Counted from the first letter of the stretch, positions 13,001 through 26,500 are shown. The stretch: 64,000 nt of DNA from Marchantia polymorpha subsp. ruderalis (GCA_037833965.1 AP031352.1:10768501-10832500), one strand, 5' to 3'. The notes: a model not told the origin generated them from the sequence alone. Program-made: numbers and translations.

Positions 13001-16000
13001 TGAATAATGTTAACGTGTTTAACGTTTGGAAAAAATATATCCCTGTAACATGTGAATTACTAGTCGGCCCTAAGTTTCTCTCTCGCCCTAGCCTTTTCCG
13101 CATGAAAAAGGGATTGACATGACGGCCGCAGGTTCAGAGAAGCTTTGAGAATTTTATGAATCTACGAACCGAGTGTCTGACGGAGAGTGTGGAAGCAAAT
13201 GGTGCACTGACCTGACCGTGATCATAAATATGTCGAAGAAGGTGATGTCATAGCATGCCATCATTTGTTTAGGTCATCACCGAGTTTGGTTGCGCCAATT
13301 CATTTGTATAAAATAAATGCCCCTCTTTGAATGTCGTCATTCAGATGCTTCGCTTCAGGTAACATTCGAACTTACCTCGAATGAACCATCCAAAAGTGCT
13401 GAATCTAAAGTGCCTACGGTGCCTACAGAATCCAGAGCATGCAACTTCAAGGCTACTTCAGTCCTTATATAGATGAGTGACTTTGTACACTTAGACACGT
13501 ACCCAGTAGAGGTTGGGTCGACAATTGAAAAGAATGTTGGATCCTTACTTCATAAATAGTCGCAGGAAGCATAGGAAGCATAATATATTATTTGTTCCTC
13601 CTTTCCACAATGCTTCTCCTTCAATCTCCTCCGATTACGTGCAGGCTCCTACCTCCTGTCCTGTGTGGCATGAGTCAACCAGCCATGGCTTTATTCTCTT
13701 TCTCGCTGGCATATTCAAGTAAGGTCGAAGTGGTTCGAGGGTTCAACCTCCTGCTGCAGTTTCAGCATCTACATCAAGCGGTTCCACTTGCTTCAGAGGA
13801 ACTAGAACTCGTGATACAACTACTGCACTCTTTACCATAGCCGGGAACGGATTCACAAGAATCAGGAGCTGTCAAGAGTTTCAACTCAAAAGTTCTCTGA
13901 CATGATAATTTGCATTTGCAATTATTCTTTGGGCAATGAGATGGGGCAGACAAATTCTCTCACCTTCAACTCGTAGACAGACAGCCCCGGCATCGTATCT
14001 AGCGGGCTTCTTCTGAGATCTTTCGGTGTCAAGTTGACATGATTCTCACGTTACATTGTCCAGCTTTTCTTCTTCATTCCTTAGCGACGAACGCACTGCC
14101 GCGTCTTGGAATCTATTATTTGGAGCCGCTTAGTTTCCTTCAGACAGTGCAACTCATGTCATACAGAGTAATGTGGAATAGTTTTTGCCACAACTGGCCT
14201 AGGCTTCTGAGTTCTGAAATGAGAGGGATAAATGATGCACACCGTGGTCTCTAGGTCCTAGGACAGAATCCCTCGATAGGCGTTCTGGATCATTAGAGGA
14301 ACCGAAGATTCGAGGTTCCATCGAAGATCGCCTGACTCGGGATGTGAACTGGACTCCAAGTCGGTGCTTCGACGTCTGGTCTTGCCAGTGCACTACTGAA
14401 GTCGAGTCTCCGAGTCCTGTCCGATAAGGTAGTAAATGTCTGTGTGGGGATGCGAAAACGTCACGAGACGAAGCTGTAACCGACAACAAAGTGATGCGAT
14501 AGGAACACTGAGAGAAGGAGATGTTGCAGAAGTTGAAACTTGCGTAAAGCAGATAGAGGAATCCGATGAGGGAGCTGTTTGCAACTAAAAAAGGAGCAGA
14601 TAGTGTCTTTCAGATACAGTAGATAGAGCGAACTGCCTCAGGATCTTTGATTGCACGACCACAGCTTCGCCATCACTATCACTGGACCCAGAAACGTCCC
14701 ACCTGCGGCCGCCTATCCGATCCTCAAATCAATCCAGAGGAAGACTCCATGGCCGAGAGGATGACTGCAGCTGCTGCTGCTACTGCAGCAGCAGTAGCAG
14801 TAGCAGCAGTCCTTGCATCTCTGACTCCGAAGCACTCTAACAACGACCACTGAGAAAAAGAGGAGTGTTGTAGATCGACTTTCGTAAGTTACAACGTAAA
14901 GAAAAACTGATGGCGAGTGTCGTCCTCTCATCAGATTTCTCAACTGTCGATGTCGGGTCCCACAGGGATGACACATTGGCTTACCAAAACTAGGCAGCTT
15001 TACGGCGAAAGGCAGCAATCAGCGCAGGTCGGGGGAGGAGCAGGTCGAACCCACCCTACTCTGCTGCCGAGAACACGACAAACAACAACAATGCGTCCGG
15101 CCGGCCTCCACAAAGCAGCTATGGAGGCTGCAGCAGCAGAAGCTGAGCTCGTCAGTACCAGCCATGGTCGTAGACATAATGCGACAATCACCACCCACCA
15201 GACCATACCGGACGAGCCCCAGGCAGGGAGGGGCAGAGGAAGAATCATCTATCAGATCACCAACTTCTTCCTCTTCGGCATGACCTCAGAGTCCCCCGCC
15301 CGCCTCCCATGAGAAGCAGTTGAGGCTGGGATCCAATCTTCCAAGCCCAGAGTTGCTTCCATTGCCGAAAGGAACAGCATGGCATGGCATGGCGTTGCAG
15401 TCCACTGCCACTGGCAAAATCCCATCCTCTCCACAAACCCCAGGAAGGCATCCCAGTTCAAAGAGTGTCCCATTGTAACTGCACAGAAACGACCCCATAT
15501 CCACCACAAACAGAGAGCAAACGCACACAAACTCTTTTCTTTCCTCTTCTTTTTGCCCACGAACTCACAGCTGTGATTCTGCCATACGCGCACTGATTGG
15601 GAAAAAGGGACGATGATGACCACTTTACAACATGTGGAGGGCAGGAGGATTTCCATTCCATGGGCAATGCGGGGTCTATCTATAGTATCTTGGCCCACAA
15701 TTTTGAGCTCCTACACAACATCTAGTTCCATTGATTAGAATAATAGAACAGGAATGGGACGAAGAGAGCTTGAGCGGTACAAATGTCTTGACGGCGCCCT
15801 ATCATAAAAAGTTGCTTGCGTTGAAGACAAGAACATCGAGTAAAGTTCCGACCGGTTATCTAAAGATAGTGCAGGCCCACCTCATCGTCATGTGTGTCGC
15901 CCTTCGTTCATCCTCTGATCCGTGGAAGGATGAACTCCGAATTTTTTTGGACATTGCTCGTGGCCATGTTAGGAAGATCTAAAGATAGTTGGGACACATT

Positions 16001-16300
16001 CAACTTCCCCACTGACCAGTTCATCGTTTCCAGCACGAAGTTCTCGACCTGCTCCTCCACCTACACATGAATTCGAGCAGAGGCTGTTAGGCTTGAAGAA
16101 CTTTGGTTGCAGAGGTGAAATTGCTGTTAGGGAAATCACAGCGATGGAATTAGTGGGCAGATATTGCGCAACTGAAGAATGTCGAGAGGGATGGAGTGAG
16201 CGGAAAGTTTTCTAATTTTTGTTTCTAGCGTCCACCAAATATGACTTGTCCAAGGGTGCAACAAGGGGAGATTCAGCTCATCTGGCTATGCCGAAACTAA
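13001..16300. other. Mixed-composition region, no recognised gene
   Basis: Base composition returns to near-balanced and several 60-150-codon frames occur on both strands, for example at 14917-15312 (+) and 15252-15698 (-). None shows a domain, conserved motif or convincing splice structure. A CTG/CAG-rich stretch lies at about 14765-14813. The region could hold a non-coding transcript or a lineage-specific gene, but nothing I see proves it. Confidence 0.35.
14765..14813. repeat. Imperfect CTG/CAG trinucleotide stretch, self-complementary
   Basis: Runs of GCTGCTGCTGCTACTGCAG are followed by CAGCAGTAGCAGTAGCAGCAG. The first half is largely the reverse complement of the second, so the segment can fold into a hairpin. 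Translated, it gives poly-Ala/Val, which explains the alanine-rich frame at 14647-14853. Confidence 0.7.
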
Positions 16301-16524
16301 GCTCTTATCCGGGATGAAAGTCTAGGATGAGGGCCATCCTTTCCTCGAATGCGCTTCGCAAAGTCGAGAGGGATTCTGATTTGATCGTTCCATGTACCCA
16401 AGAGCATGTGGGAAAGCCGAACCCAACAAATCTATTACATGGAGAAGATAACAGAGAGGAAGATTTTGTTCTGTTTGGAATACCGAGGGCACATACAGAT
16501 CAGGTAGCTGATTGTACTAAGAGA

Positions 16525-16571
16525 CTCTTAAGCTACGCCCCGCTCGAGAGATGGGGGGCGTAGCTTAAGAG
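16525..16571. repeat. Perfect 17-bp inverted repeat (hairpin)
   Basis: The arm CTCTTAAGCTACGCCCC (16525-16541) is matched exactly by its reverse complement GGGGCGTAGCTTAAGAG (16555-16571) across a 13-nt spacer. The arms carry no mismatch, although nearby LINE-derived sequence is heavily mutated. It lies about 300 bp upstream of the LINE reverse-transcriptase remnant. Confidence 0.85.
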
Positions 16572-16869
16572 GCAGATGGCAGAAGCAAGCAATCATGGGG
16601 ACTACTATGGAACTGTGGGAAAGAAATATTCGGTTGGAATAAGAAGATCACAGCAATCTGATAGCCGAAAGTAAAGCTCCATTGGAGGCCGTGAAAAAAC
16701 AGTCGGTATGTCTCATCGGAAGAAGTACTTTGGATCTCGAGGGGCTTTTATGATACAAAGTCAAATGGTCGTGACTGAGAAACAATTCTGAGATGAACAA
16801 GCAGCTAAGCTCCTAGAAAAAGCCGGGTCCACAAAGAGAGTAATAAAGATGTTCCCAAAGGGAGAGAGG

Positions 16870-17290
16870 GATTGCAATACAGAATATTCTGGATGTCAAT
16901 TACGTTAATGGAAGTCACATATAAAGAGTCAGTGAAGCTCATCGCAAGGCGATAGCGGGATGAGCTTTCGTCAATGTGTGATAGGAGGCATTAGGCTTTC
17001 GTAAATGGAAAGGGAATTTCTAAGAATCTTTTAGCATTCAAAATAATGCCTGAGAAAGTGGAAGGAGACAAGACGGAGGCAATATCAATGCACTTTGTCC
17101 TTGAGAGAGCTTTTGATAGAGTGAATCATGGGTTTTGATGGGCCACAATGGAAGACATTTGCTTTGATGGAAAGTGTATCCGCTTGACTAGAGGACTTGT
17201 TGAAGGAGCCACATCACAAGTGTTCATACCAGCAGGCTATAAGCCAAAGATCAGATTTGAGAGAATTTACAGGGTGTTGAATGTCATCCA
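16870..17290 (+). pseudogene. LINE (non-LTR retrotransposon) reverse-transcriptase remnant
   Basis: With in-frame stops tolerated, one frame reads through the conserved finger/palm blocks of a plant-type LINE RT. It shows an ITLMEVTYKESVKLIARR-like block, then NLLAFKIMPEKVEGDKTEAI, then the block ERAFDRVNHGF that holds the first catalytic Asp. Next come WATMEDICFDGKCIRLTRG and LVEGATSQVF. The block order matches L1/RTE-like plant LINEs. At least two stops interrupt the frame (after IARR and after VNHGF), and the YADD block is not found downstream. The copy is dead and 3'-truncated or interrupted here. Family assignment rests on motif recognition only. Confidence 0.75.
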
Positions 17291-17432
17291 TTTGGTTGAT
17301 ATATCAACCATTCTTTTGAACTCGGTTGTGGAAGTAGACGAGACAAAGTGGATAAATAAAAATAAGGAAACCCCCATCAAGCCGTACAAGTTAACAGAAA
17401 GCAAGGGCCAGGTCCCTAAACCATCACTGTAA

Positions 17433-18870
17433 AAGATATGTCTAAGATATGACTATAACAATATTATAACATACCTTTATATAATAAGCAATGTCAAAGG
17501 ACACTTCATGGCCTAAAGTTAATGATTTTGTAGGGAAAGTATTACATATTGCATCAGCTAATATCATTTATCTCATATGTATATCATTAGTTTTTGAATT
17601 TTATAAATCAATAAATTGATGCCTAAAATCTGCTAGTGATTGTGATATACTTTGTCATATAACTGAATACTCATGTCCTCCATAAGTTTGTCTTGGAATC
17701 TATGATTAACGAGCATACATTCATTACTGTACTGTTATAACAACTTTAAATCTACCCTAATCCTAGTCAACCATAACACATGCCACAATACCTCTACGTA
17801 AACTGTCCACCTTCACATGTCATCTCATCCTTCATATCAATGAAAGAATGAATATGCTCTACCCTTTGAATAAAAATGAGTCATATGAATATCTTGTATC
17901 ATACTCACATGTGAACAATAAATATGATGTACATATAATTAGAGCCAAACAAAATCTCATCAGTTTGATAAGAGTTGGAATACATTAATGGATGGTCCAC
18001 ATACATGAATACAAACAATATCATAAAGAACGTCTTCTGCTACAAAGTGTTGTAGGAGAATGGATGGTAGGATCCACTATAAGTGAATGTAAAGCTCAAA
18101 TAAATAAATATATATAAAAGAGCACTTTAGACGGATAGTTAAGAAAAGAATTTGAGAGTTCTTGTTTCACTTCCGAGGATTTGATAGCTCTTGTATAACG
18201 TAGAAGTATACGCATAAAATATTCCCCTCTAACGCATCAATGCATGTATGCTAAAAATTTATCTTTTTAAAATCACAGAAGAAGGTTACGAAGTTTCAGT
18301 GAAGAGAATCTAACACTCTTGAAAATGATATAGATGGTTTCTTCAATTCCTAACCTCCATATGCAATCAGAAAATTGTGAGTGGATGATAAAAATTGATT
18401 GAAGAATCCGTTAAGGCTTGCAAGCTTGAAACCAAACTCGAAACTAAGGGCTTGTCTCTTGATTCTTCATAAGAAGTAGTAGACTGAGAAAGAGTGGATC
18501 AGATTCAATAGAGAAAGGACTCATGTATTGGCTACTTACTGATGACACAAGCTATGATATAAGCATCCATACAAAACTGTGAGAATATTCAAGCTCTGGT
18601 GGAAAATTTCTATGAGATCTTTGGAGCCTTACTCTACCTTCAATGACAGAAACTGGATAAGGATCAAGGGAAGCTATAAGTAATAGGGATCATGTAAATG
18701 CGTGGGGTACAACCCAAGCTGGCCATATGATCAACATAACTGGAAAAGATAAAAAATAATTAAGATACTGAATGTTTCAAAAGCCATAGTTTGCTTGTCA
18801 CATAGTTGTACCAAGACACACTTTAGAGTTCAAAACTATTCATTTACTATATTGTCTACATTCCAGTAGA
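17433..18870. other. AT-rich segment between two LINE fragments
   Basis: This stretch is AT-rich and carries no recognised coding domain. It separates the LINE RT remnant from the LINE zinc-binding remnant downstream, so it may be a later insertion or simply heavily mutated element sequence. I found no convincing terminal repeats at its edges. Confidence 0.35.
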
Positions 18871-19629
18871 AAAGAACTACACACTTCGAGGATCTTTATT
18901 TAAGAAAACAACTGCAAAGGAAAACCCATACCTCCTCTGGTGGATTGGGCAACACTCAGAAAGTCGAGATCTAGAGGGATTCAGTATGGTATAATTGGGA
19001 AATCTCAACAAATCCCTTAATGTGAAGCCAATGAACAACATCATAAGGTGGGGATACTGAAGAATGGATGGATGTGGCTTCAAAATTGTTGATGGACTCG
19101 TATAATCTGAGAAAATCTCCCTCATGATGGTTGGCACCGGAGAATCTTCTAACATGCCGGACAATAAGCACAGCAGAAGCTCCCACCCTGACTGGCATAG
19201 TCAAAGTGTGGCACGAGATCGAGAATAAAGTTAATCCTAAAGTTATCTAGGAAGGCAGAGGTAAGCATCTGCAGAATCTGGCACTATGGGAACGATGGAT
19301 GTCATAATTTACACTACGAAGGGTGTTTTGAAGATGTGCCAATCGGGTTGAAGAGAGGAGAGACATCAGGTTAGAAGTAATACACGGGCGAGGAAAGGGT
19401 AGTTGGATCGATGAACTTGCCTCTCATTCTGGAACGGCCGGATAATAAAACGGAGATGTAATTGATGGAGTTAGCAAAGTGAAGCACGAAGTAGAAAACC
19501 TGGCTGCTCAACACGAAGAAGTGGCCATGCTTCATTGCGAAAGAAGAAGAGCAAAGAGGCTGAATTCGAGGTGGCGAGAGCAGAATGGAAGAAAGTACTG
19601 AACAACTTGTAAAATCGATTATCCCGGTT

Positions 19630-19689
19630 TGTCCATGTCAAGGAGACGAGGAGTCTATTTCACGACTATTTTTTGACTGCAAGCACTCA
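19630..19689 (+). pseudogene. LINE zinc-binding (zf-RVT-like) remnant
   Basis: One frame reads CPCQGDEESISRLFFDCKHS, which fits the Cys/His pattern of the zinc-binding region that follows RT in plant LINEs (Cys-Pro-x-Cys, an acidic stretch, a His/Arg-Leu-Phe-x-x-Cys block). The second Cys is one residue early and the expected His before Leu-Phe is Arg, so the copy is degenerate. It is on the same strand as the RT remnant 2.3 kb upstream, which suggests one element broken by decay or insertion. Confidence 0.5.
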
Positions 19690-19699
19690 TAAAGATTGG

Positions 19700-22600
19700 G
19701 AAGAGTGGGGACTTGAGCGTATGAAGTAGAAAGAACTAGATCCATGCGCGCCTTTCACTCCTACAAAAAGAGGCTGCTTGGAGAGGGACGCACCCAAAGC
19801 CCCAGTCGATCATGGCAGAACTTCTCAAATTAATGAAGACGGAATGAAATGAATGTGTATCCAAAGGAAACCAAAGATCCCATACGCGGTGAAAGCCCTA
19901 TATAGATGGAAATCGGCAAAACCAAAAGGAGCTGTGGAAAGAGCTCTCGTCACCTGAAAGTCGTTCACTGCAAGAAAAGATCAAGGGATCCATCGGAGGG
20001 AGAGCTCAGCATAGAAAGCACGAGACGTCAGTCCGGGATTTGCTCGAGCCCCACCAGGGCACTTCGTAGCAACATAGACGTGTCCATCACGAGCAAACGA
20101 GGCGATTAAGGAGGAGTACGAGTCAGAAGGGACTATTTTCTGCGACCCTATATGAAACAGACTGGAGCTAACAAAGGTCGCGAGGGAGGAAGGGAGCTGA
20201 GCGAGTCGAGAAGATTAGGAGTGCCTGTAGGAGGCTGGAGAGCAGAGAGCGCAAAATAGAGAGAACTTACCAGATGATCAAGCACCGAAACAAGATGGAA
20301 CTCCACCCAACGCTCCATTGATAATCGAGAAATGACAGGATGTGTCAAGTTCCGGAGGCTCATGATAGAACAAGGCCCAAGCTGGTGCTTGGTCAGTGAC
20401 GCTCGATCTTCAAGATAAGTAGCTGATAACCCACTACAGAAGCTCTCCAATTTAGCACAACCATTCCCATTCACATAGAATTAGATCACAGGACCTTGGA
20501 GAGGACACAACAGTCATACTATGCCAGATAAATTAAGTTTTCTAATATGGAATTGGGTAAGAACACAAGACAACGCATCCAAGTTGGAGGAAACAGAAAA
20601 CTCTCAGAAAATGGATTGCAAGTGGTTTTCACGAAGCGGTCAGAGGAGTCTGAATGAGCCAATCCTTAAAGTTGACCTGGAGAATTATGCTACAATTGTG
20701 AGCATCGAGGGTTAAGAGCCAAATTTACTGTTTTCCGGTTAATACAAAGATTAAATTAGATTAAATTGCACAACTGAAGTGTGGTATGATGACAGGGGTT
20801 CAAATGTTTCAGTGGGACCGTAGCCAGTGTGCAGTCGCAGAGCACTGGTGTAAGTCTAAGGCAGTAGCTGAAAAGAGGTAGTCCAAATGCATGAAGATGA
20901 TTGAGCTCGTGAAGCAGGAGCTTTACACAACCATTTGGAGTTCCCCACGAGGGAGTACGATGGCTCGTGACAGGTACCGGAATGGGGAAGCGAACAAATG
21001 ATCTGCTGTGCATTCCCGCCAGGTGCTGATCTGGTCGTCCCAGTTCCAGATCCACCCGAGTAAAACAAATCGACACCAGTCGTGTGTAGAGTAGAAACCA
21101 CGAGGAGGGTGGTACGACTGCTTGAGATTGCACTGGGCCCGTGCACTGAACTCAGATCTATGAGGAGGCGCTCGCTTACGACAAAGGTGGGATGCTGCGG
21201 GCATCAGAAACTCACTGAGAATGTGAAATCATACCACCAAGCATAGCTATGAATGCTGTAGCCTGCTAGACCCACAGCGTGTGTAACCTGCATGGTCTCT
21301 CGAGAGCCTAGGCTCACACAAAATTTGAGCCAAAAAATACTTCTGACAGCATGCAATTCAATACTCATGTATCCACAGACAAAACATATCTCAGGTCTAA
21401 TTGCCCGCATAGGGCACATTGCAAGTCACCAGCTCTGCCTCCTGCTTCGGCATGGATATTTTAGCGGAATTGAGCTGCATTCGTCGAAGAAGAATTCGAG
21501 ATAACAAGGACCGACTTGAATATGAGCCTCCCAATCCCAATGCTGGCGCTGCGTACCTTTTTACCTTCTCAAGCGCTTCTCAAATCTCTAACCAAAAGGA
21601 TGGGATCTAGATAGCTCATACATGTTAGAGTTTGCATCACATACATTTCTCATTTCGAGCCAATAGGGGACTAGTCTAATGTTACACATCGGGTTTGGTT
21701 TCGTGCAAGTACGACTGGATGGGTCTTCCCATCCTTTTTGTTAATTTATTTAGTATAGGACATTTCAAGGTCAGAGTGTACCGTATTTCTGTAAGCTGAT
21801 GGAATGCCTAGAGTTGCTAAAGTAACTCTTTCTACTAGAATGTCCACCAATCGCAACAAAAGCATTTCCTGCTTTTCGTGGATTAGAGAAGACTCTCATG
21901 ATGATTCTTATGATGCTCAGACTGTTTGACCTGAAAAGTTCTAATGGTTCTTATATGCTAGATGCATTCTGACATATTTTCCATTGTAATATGATTGAGC
22001 CTAGTCCCCGTGATGTCCCTTTGGTTCCATCCATGTTTGGCTTCATGGGTTTCTCCCCATACTTTTTGCTGATTTACTTTGTACTTCTCCCTTTTCCTCG
22101 CTTGGAGATCAATTCAACAGCTGACAGTTAGTGGCATGCTTACCATGGGGCGGATTACATATCATAGTGCACCATTTTATCCATGTCCGTCTCCAACATC
22201 TCTATCGTGGCTCCAGTCCAATGCAGAACAACTCTGAGCCTTTTGTCCTGTATTCGGGAAGGTAGATATCGGCTGGCCAGATGATTGGTGCAGACTTCCC
22301 TTCTCCGAGTCCACTCGTGGACTCCTTGCTGCGCCTACCTGCTGGTCCTCGTCTTCAATAGTGGACGATCCCCAGAATTCCGCAGGTCTGCTCAAGAGTC
22401 CCATTACCATTATAACACATTCATTTTGCTCCTCATCTCCTCTCGGCAGGTGGTAAAGCAAAACAGTTATGCCCCGCAACTTCGAGCACACATCAAAGGA
22501 TCAACAAGATGTTTCACCCATTGTTTCTTAGGTGGATTCGTGTAGTCTTCTCGTGCCTGAGAGCCATAAACTTCTCAGGATCACAGCTTCCAGATAAGGA

Positions 22601-23540
22601 CTCCGCCTTTCCTACACTTAAAGACATCGACTCAGTTGAAACGTCTGCAGCGTCAATGACGTGCGGAACGCAATCTACGTGTTGCTTCTCGCGGATGTCA
22701 TCCATCTCAAAGGAAATAACACGAGGAGTGACATTCCGCGTAGGTAATGCCTAGTTCGAGACAAGTAATTCCTTCTTACTCAATAAAAATTAAAGCTTTC
22801 ACGAACGGCCAAGATTATGTTGGACCTTACACTTCGACGACACGAAAACCTAGACCAATCTTAGACTCACCGTGTCCTTCATGCGCAACATATGCATTTG
22901 AACTCGAGTACTGTCGCTACATTTGGGAAACCCCGTGAGTGTCCAGCTTTTCTTAAGACCACAGGCCTTAGAGAACTAGAATAAATTTCACTCGAAGAAT
23001 TAGCACCTAAGAGCAGGAGCAAGTTTCCAATTACAAAATCTCGACAACAGTAACAGACTTTCTTTTATAATCTTGCAAACGTTTGAACAGGCGATTGCAA
23101 ACTGTTAATATCTGTCCAGACAATCAAACAGAAAGTATAAGAGTCTGACAACTCAAGCTTGGAGTTTGTGTTTTCAAGATACTGATACTGTTGGTACAAA
23201 ACCTTCAAACTGGCCTCTGTCAGTTCATTATAGGCCCGATTTGACAAACAAGGAACATTACGATGTGTATTTGAGCTTTGGAACGTCCACACCCATCTTG
23301 CGGGTAGAGATCTGATGAACTACAAGAACCTTGGTTGATAGTTGTAGCAAACTATACTTATCACTGAGAATCTTGTAGCATAAGCAGATCAATCTCTAAA
23401 CGGCTCTACTTAAAACTGACATGCCGTGCGTGTCGATACAATTACTCCTCCATTTCCTCTCTTTATCTATCTACATCTAGACTTAGAACAAGTGCAGGTT
23501 CAAATAAAACGAGTGGAAGACAGTTGATGCGCAGCTAGGG
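19700..23540. other. No recognised gene; left of KU80 3' end
   Basis: The DNA is of mixed composition with open frames of 60-125 codons on both strands, including 20148-20474 (-), 20756-21133 (-) and 22177-22491 (-). I recognise no domain in them. The part right of about 23050 is likely to include the KU80 3' UTR, because that gene ends at 23548 and is transcribed leftward. Confidence 0.35.
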
Positions 23541-23547
23541 ACGTCAC

Positions 23548-26500
23548 TCAGATGACGTCATCTAAAAGTGCTTCTATCTCATCAACTTCCTCTTCTGGAA
23601 CTCCCTCTGAGACATGTCCTGAGTTCTGCACTCTGCTCAAGAATGACGCCGCCTCCTCTTGTGTTACATCACTGTCACCACATTACGCACTCGAAACGAT
23701 CAGACAAGAAGGCTCAAAAGACCTGATTCTATTCAGGAAATCATCCGACCAAGGGCCAATAGAAATTTCTAACAAAATCGCTTTCATACGTACCTGTCAG
23801 GTGTTTCGTCCTTGCTAATAAGGGTCAAGTTTTTAGCAGTAACCAATTCCCAGAAGTCATTTTGACGTTTACCCCTGCATCTGTTGGAGATTTCTTCCAG
23901 GAACGTATTGAAATCAGACGGCTCCTGCAATAAGAGTGGTTACACGGAAGGAATATGTCTCTTACATACATAAGGTTCAACACTCTACTATATAACAATA
24001 TCGGTCAGTGAAAGAAAGGCTCTTCTATAGACGGACAATATACGGACAAACGTATCAATATACGGACAATTCCTACAAAATAAAGGACGTGAATCGAGAA
24101 CTCGGAGGAAGTCAGTATTTCTTCGGCGTTTGTTGGACTTTGATATCTTCTCCTTCTTTTAAATGAAGATAAGTAAGGTTATACAACTACAAGGGGATAT
24201 ATGAAGCAGCAGCACGTCATAAACCACAAGGACTTAAAAGAGGAGGAATCAAACCTAATCCACTATGAGGTCGCATCAGAAAGAATTAACACAGTCTGGA
24301 GTAAAGCTGTGAAACAATAATGGACATCGCAGAAGCCAAATAGGTCTGGACTCGAACGTACTTGCAGTATAGACGAGAATTAAATGCAATGTGCGCTTTA
24401 AGTTCCCACGGGAGACGCCGTAAGAGGCCAGTAACCATCACCGACAGCTGAATGGCAAACATCAATTTGCCATCACACAGCCCTACCTCAGTGTGCAGGG
24501 TACAAAGATCTTATTTTCGAAAACACTGAATCGTTCATTTCACCAACTCTGTTAGTAAACTGCACTTACTGCAGCTAACACACAATCCAGAACTCGATCC
24601 TTGCTAGCACTGTCAGTTGAAAGTTCCACACTCATATAACCAAGAACGTACTCTGCTGTATCAATCCACAAGGTCTCATCATTTACACCAGTGTCGCAAG
24701 AGCCAACTTCTAACTCGAAAGGGCGGAACTATAGTGATACATAACTGTGCACACTAGGTCAGGTACCGAAGATAAACTAGAGCACTAAATGATTTGAGAT
24801 TTGTGAAGGCATGGATGAAATGTAGGTTCCATTCTCCAAAAAAGTACATAAATGAATGTGAAGAAGAACAACAAAAGTGGAAACAGGGAGGACTTACAGG
24901 GCTAAGAAGGTGGAGATTAGATCCCATTGAACAACGCAGCATGTTTCCTATGAGACTTCAATCAACACCTAGTACTTCTCATCTGGCCCAAATGCAGGAA
25001 CTACAGGACTTCTTTGAGTAGACTCTCGCCACAAGGACTTGTTGATGTGAAGAAATAAGTATTTCCTCATTATCAAAACTAACAGATGGAAATTAGATCT
25101 CATTGAACAACCCAGCATGTTGCCTAGGAGACTTCAATCAATACCTAGTGCTTCTCATCTTGCCCAAGGTCAGGAACTTCAGGACTTCTTTAAGTGAACT
25201 CTCGCCACAAGGACTTGTTGATGTGTAGAAACAAGTAGTTCCTCAAAATTAAAACTAGCAGAAGGAAATTTTGGAGGCCTATAATACTGGTAATGGTTCT
25301 ATGCAATATTAATGCAAAACAAACCCTTCTGCTGTGAGACCGTGTTTATTTTCGCTACGGAGATCTTGAACTTGCAGACTTTCTGGGACTAGATACGAAT
25401 GTTACTTGAACGCAAAGAGAGGCATGCAACCTCCAACCAGGACACAAGAACGTTATCTATTATTCCGCTTAGACCCGTCGCAATCATGTTTCTTACCTCT
25501 TGAATTACGCAGCCTCGCCGCAGAGCAATAAGACAGGTCACAGCCTTCTCATATGTATTCCCATTATAAGCGGAGTTGAGAAGATCGGTTATAATCTTTT
25601 TCATCCCTTTGATCGCTTTTGTTACCCACTGATCGCTGTCTCGTCGTGCAAGCAGAGCTTCAAAATCTTCAACAGGATTCAAACTTCCAACTTGCTCAAC
25701 TTTCTTGCCAGTGAGGAACTCAAACGTCAGTGGTTTTCCGTCCTCTATCTGCAGAAGGTCCTCCCCAGGTAAAGCAGCTTCATTTTCTCCTAATCTGTCC
25801 TTCCAGAATTTCCGGCCTCCCTTTTCCGTCTGCAATATAACAGATACAACATATTTTGAATACATCTTGGCCTTACAGACTAAATACAGGAGACAAAACT
25901 TCAAAAAATGATGAAACTAAATGTAATAAAACTAAAAACTTTTACTGGATTCATGCCACTCTATCATAACTTTCCTGAGAACGAACTCACTCATAATAGT
26001 TCGCTCATTGTAAATTCATCTTGCTATGATCTATATCACTTTACGCTTCCGTGCAGATGAGGCACATTCATCTTACACACCTGAGTACTTCGTATAAGTT
26101 GGAACTGTTCTTTGAAAGTCTGCAACATGAAGTCCACCTTTTGAATAAATCGTTCCTCGGGCTGAATGATGATTTGAAGTGCTTTATCCAGAGGTGGGAC
26201 AGCTGCCTCAGGATTCACTGACTTCAGATGAAGGAAGCTGTAAAACCGCTGCAACACCCAGAAAGATCACCATCGGGAGGTCTACGTGTTTTAAGCACTA
26301 GGTACTACACGTTTAAGTGCGGCAAGGAAGCATAAGAAAAGAGAACATATTCGTTTCAGTAATCAAGTTCCCACTAACTAGACGTGGCTTATGAGACTTG
26401 TCAGTTAGGATTAAAGCAAGAAGCACGATCGATTCTTCATTGTTTCTTCGTGCGGTTTACAACGAAAATCCAACGAATGAATCTCGACAAAAGCCTGCTC

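Noticed and set aside
15252-15698. 148-codon minus-strand frame near the CTG-rich region
   Set aside because: Trp/Cys-rich composition varies along its length and several alternative frames overlap it. No domain seen.
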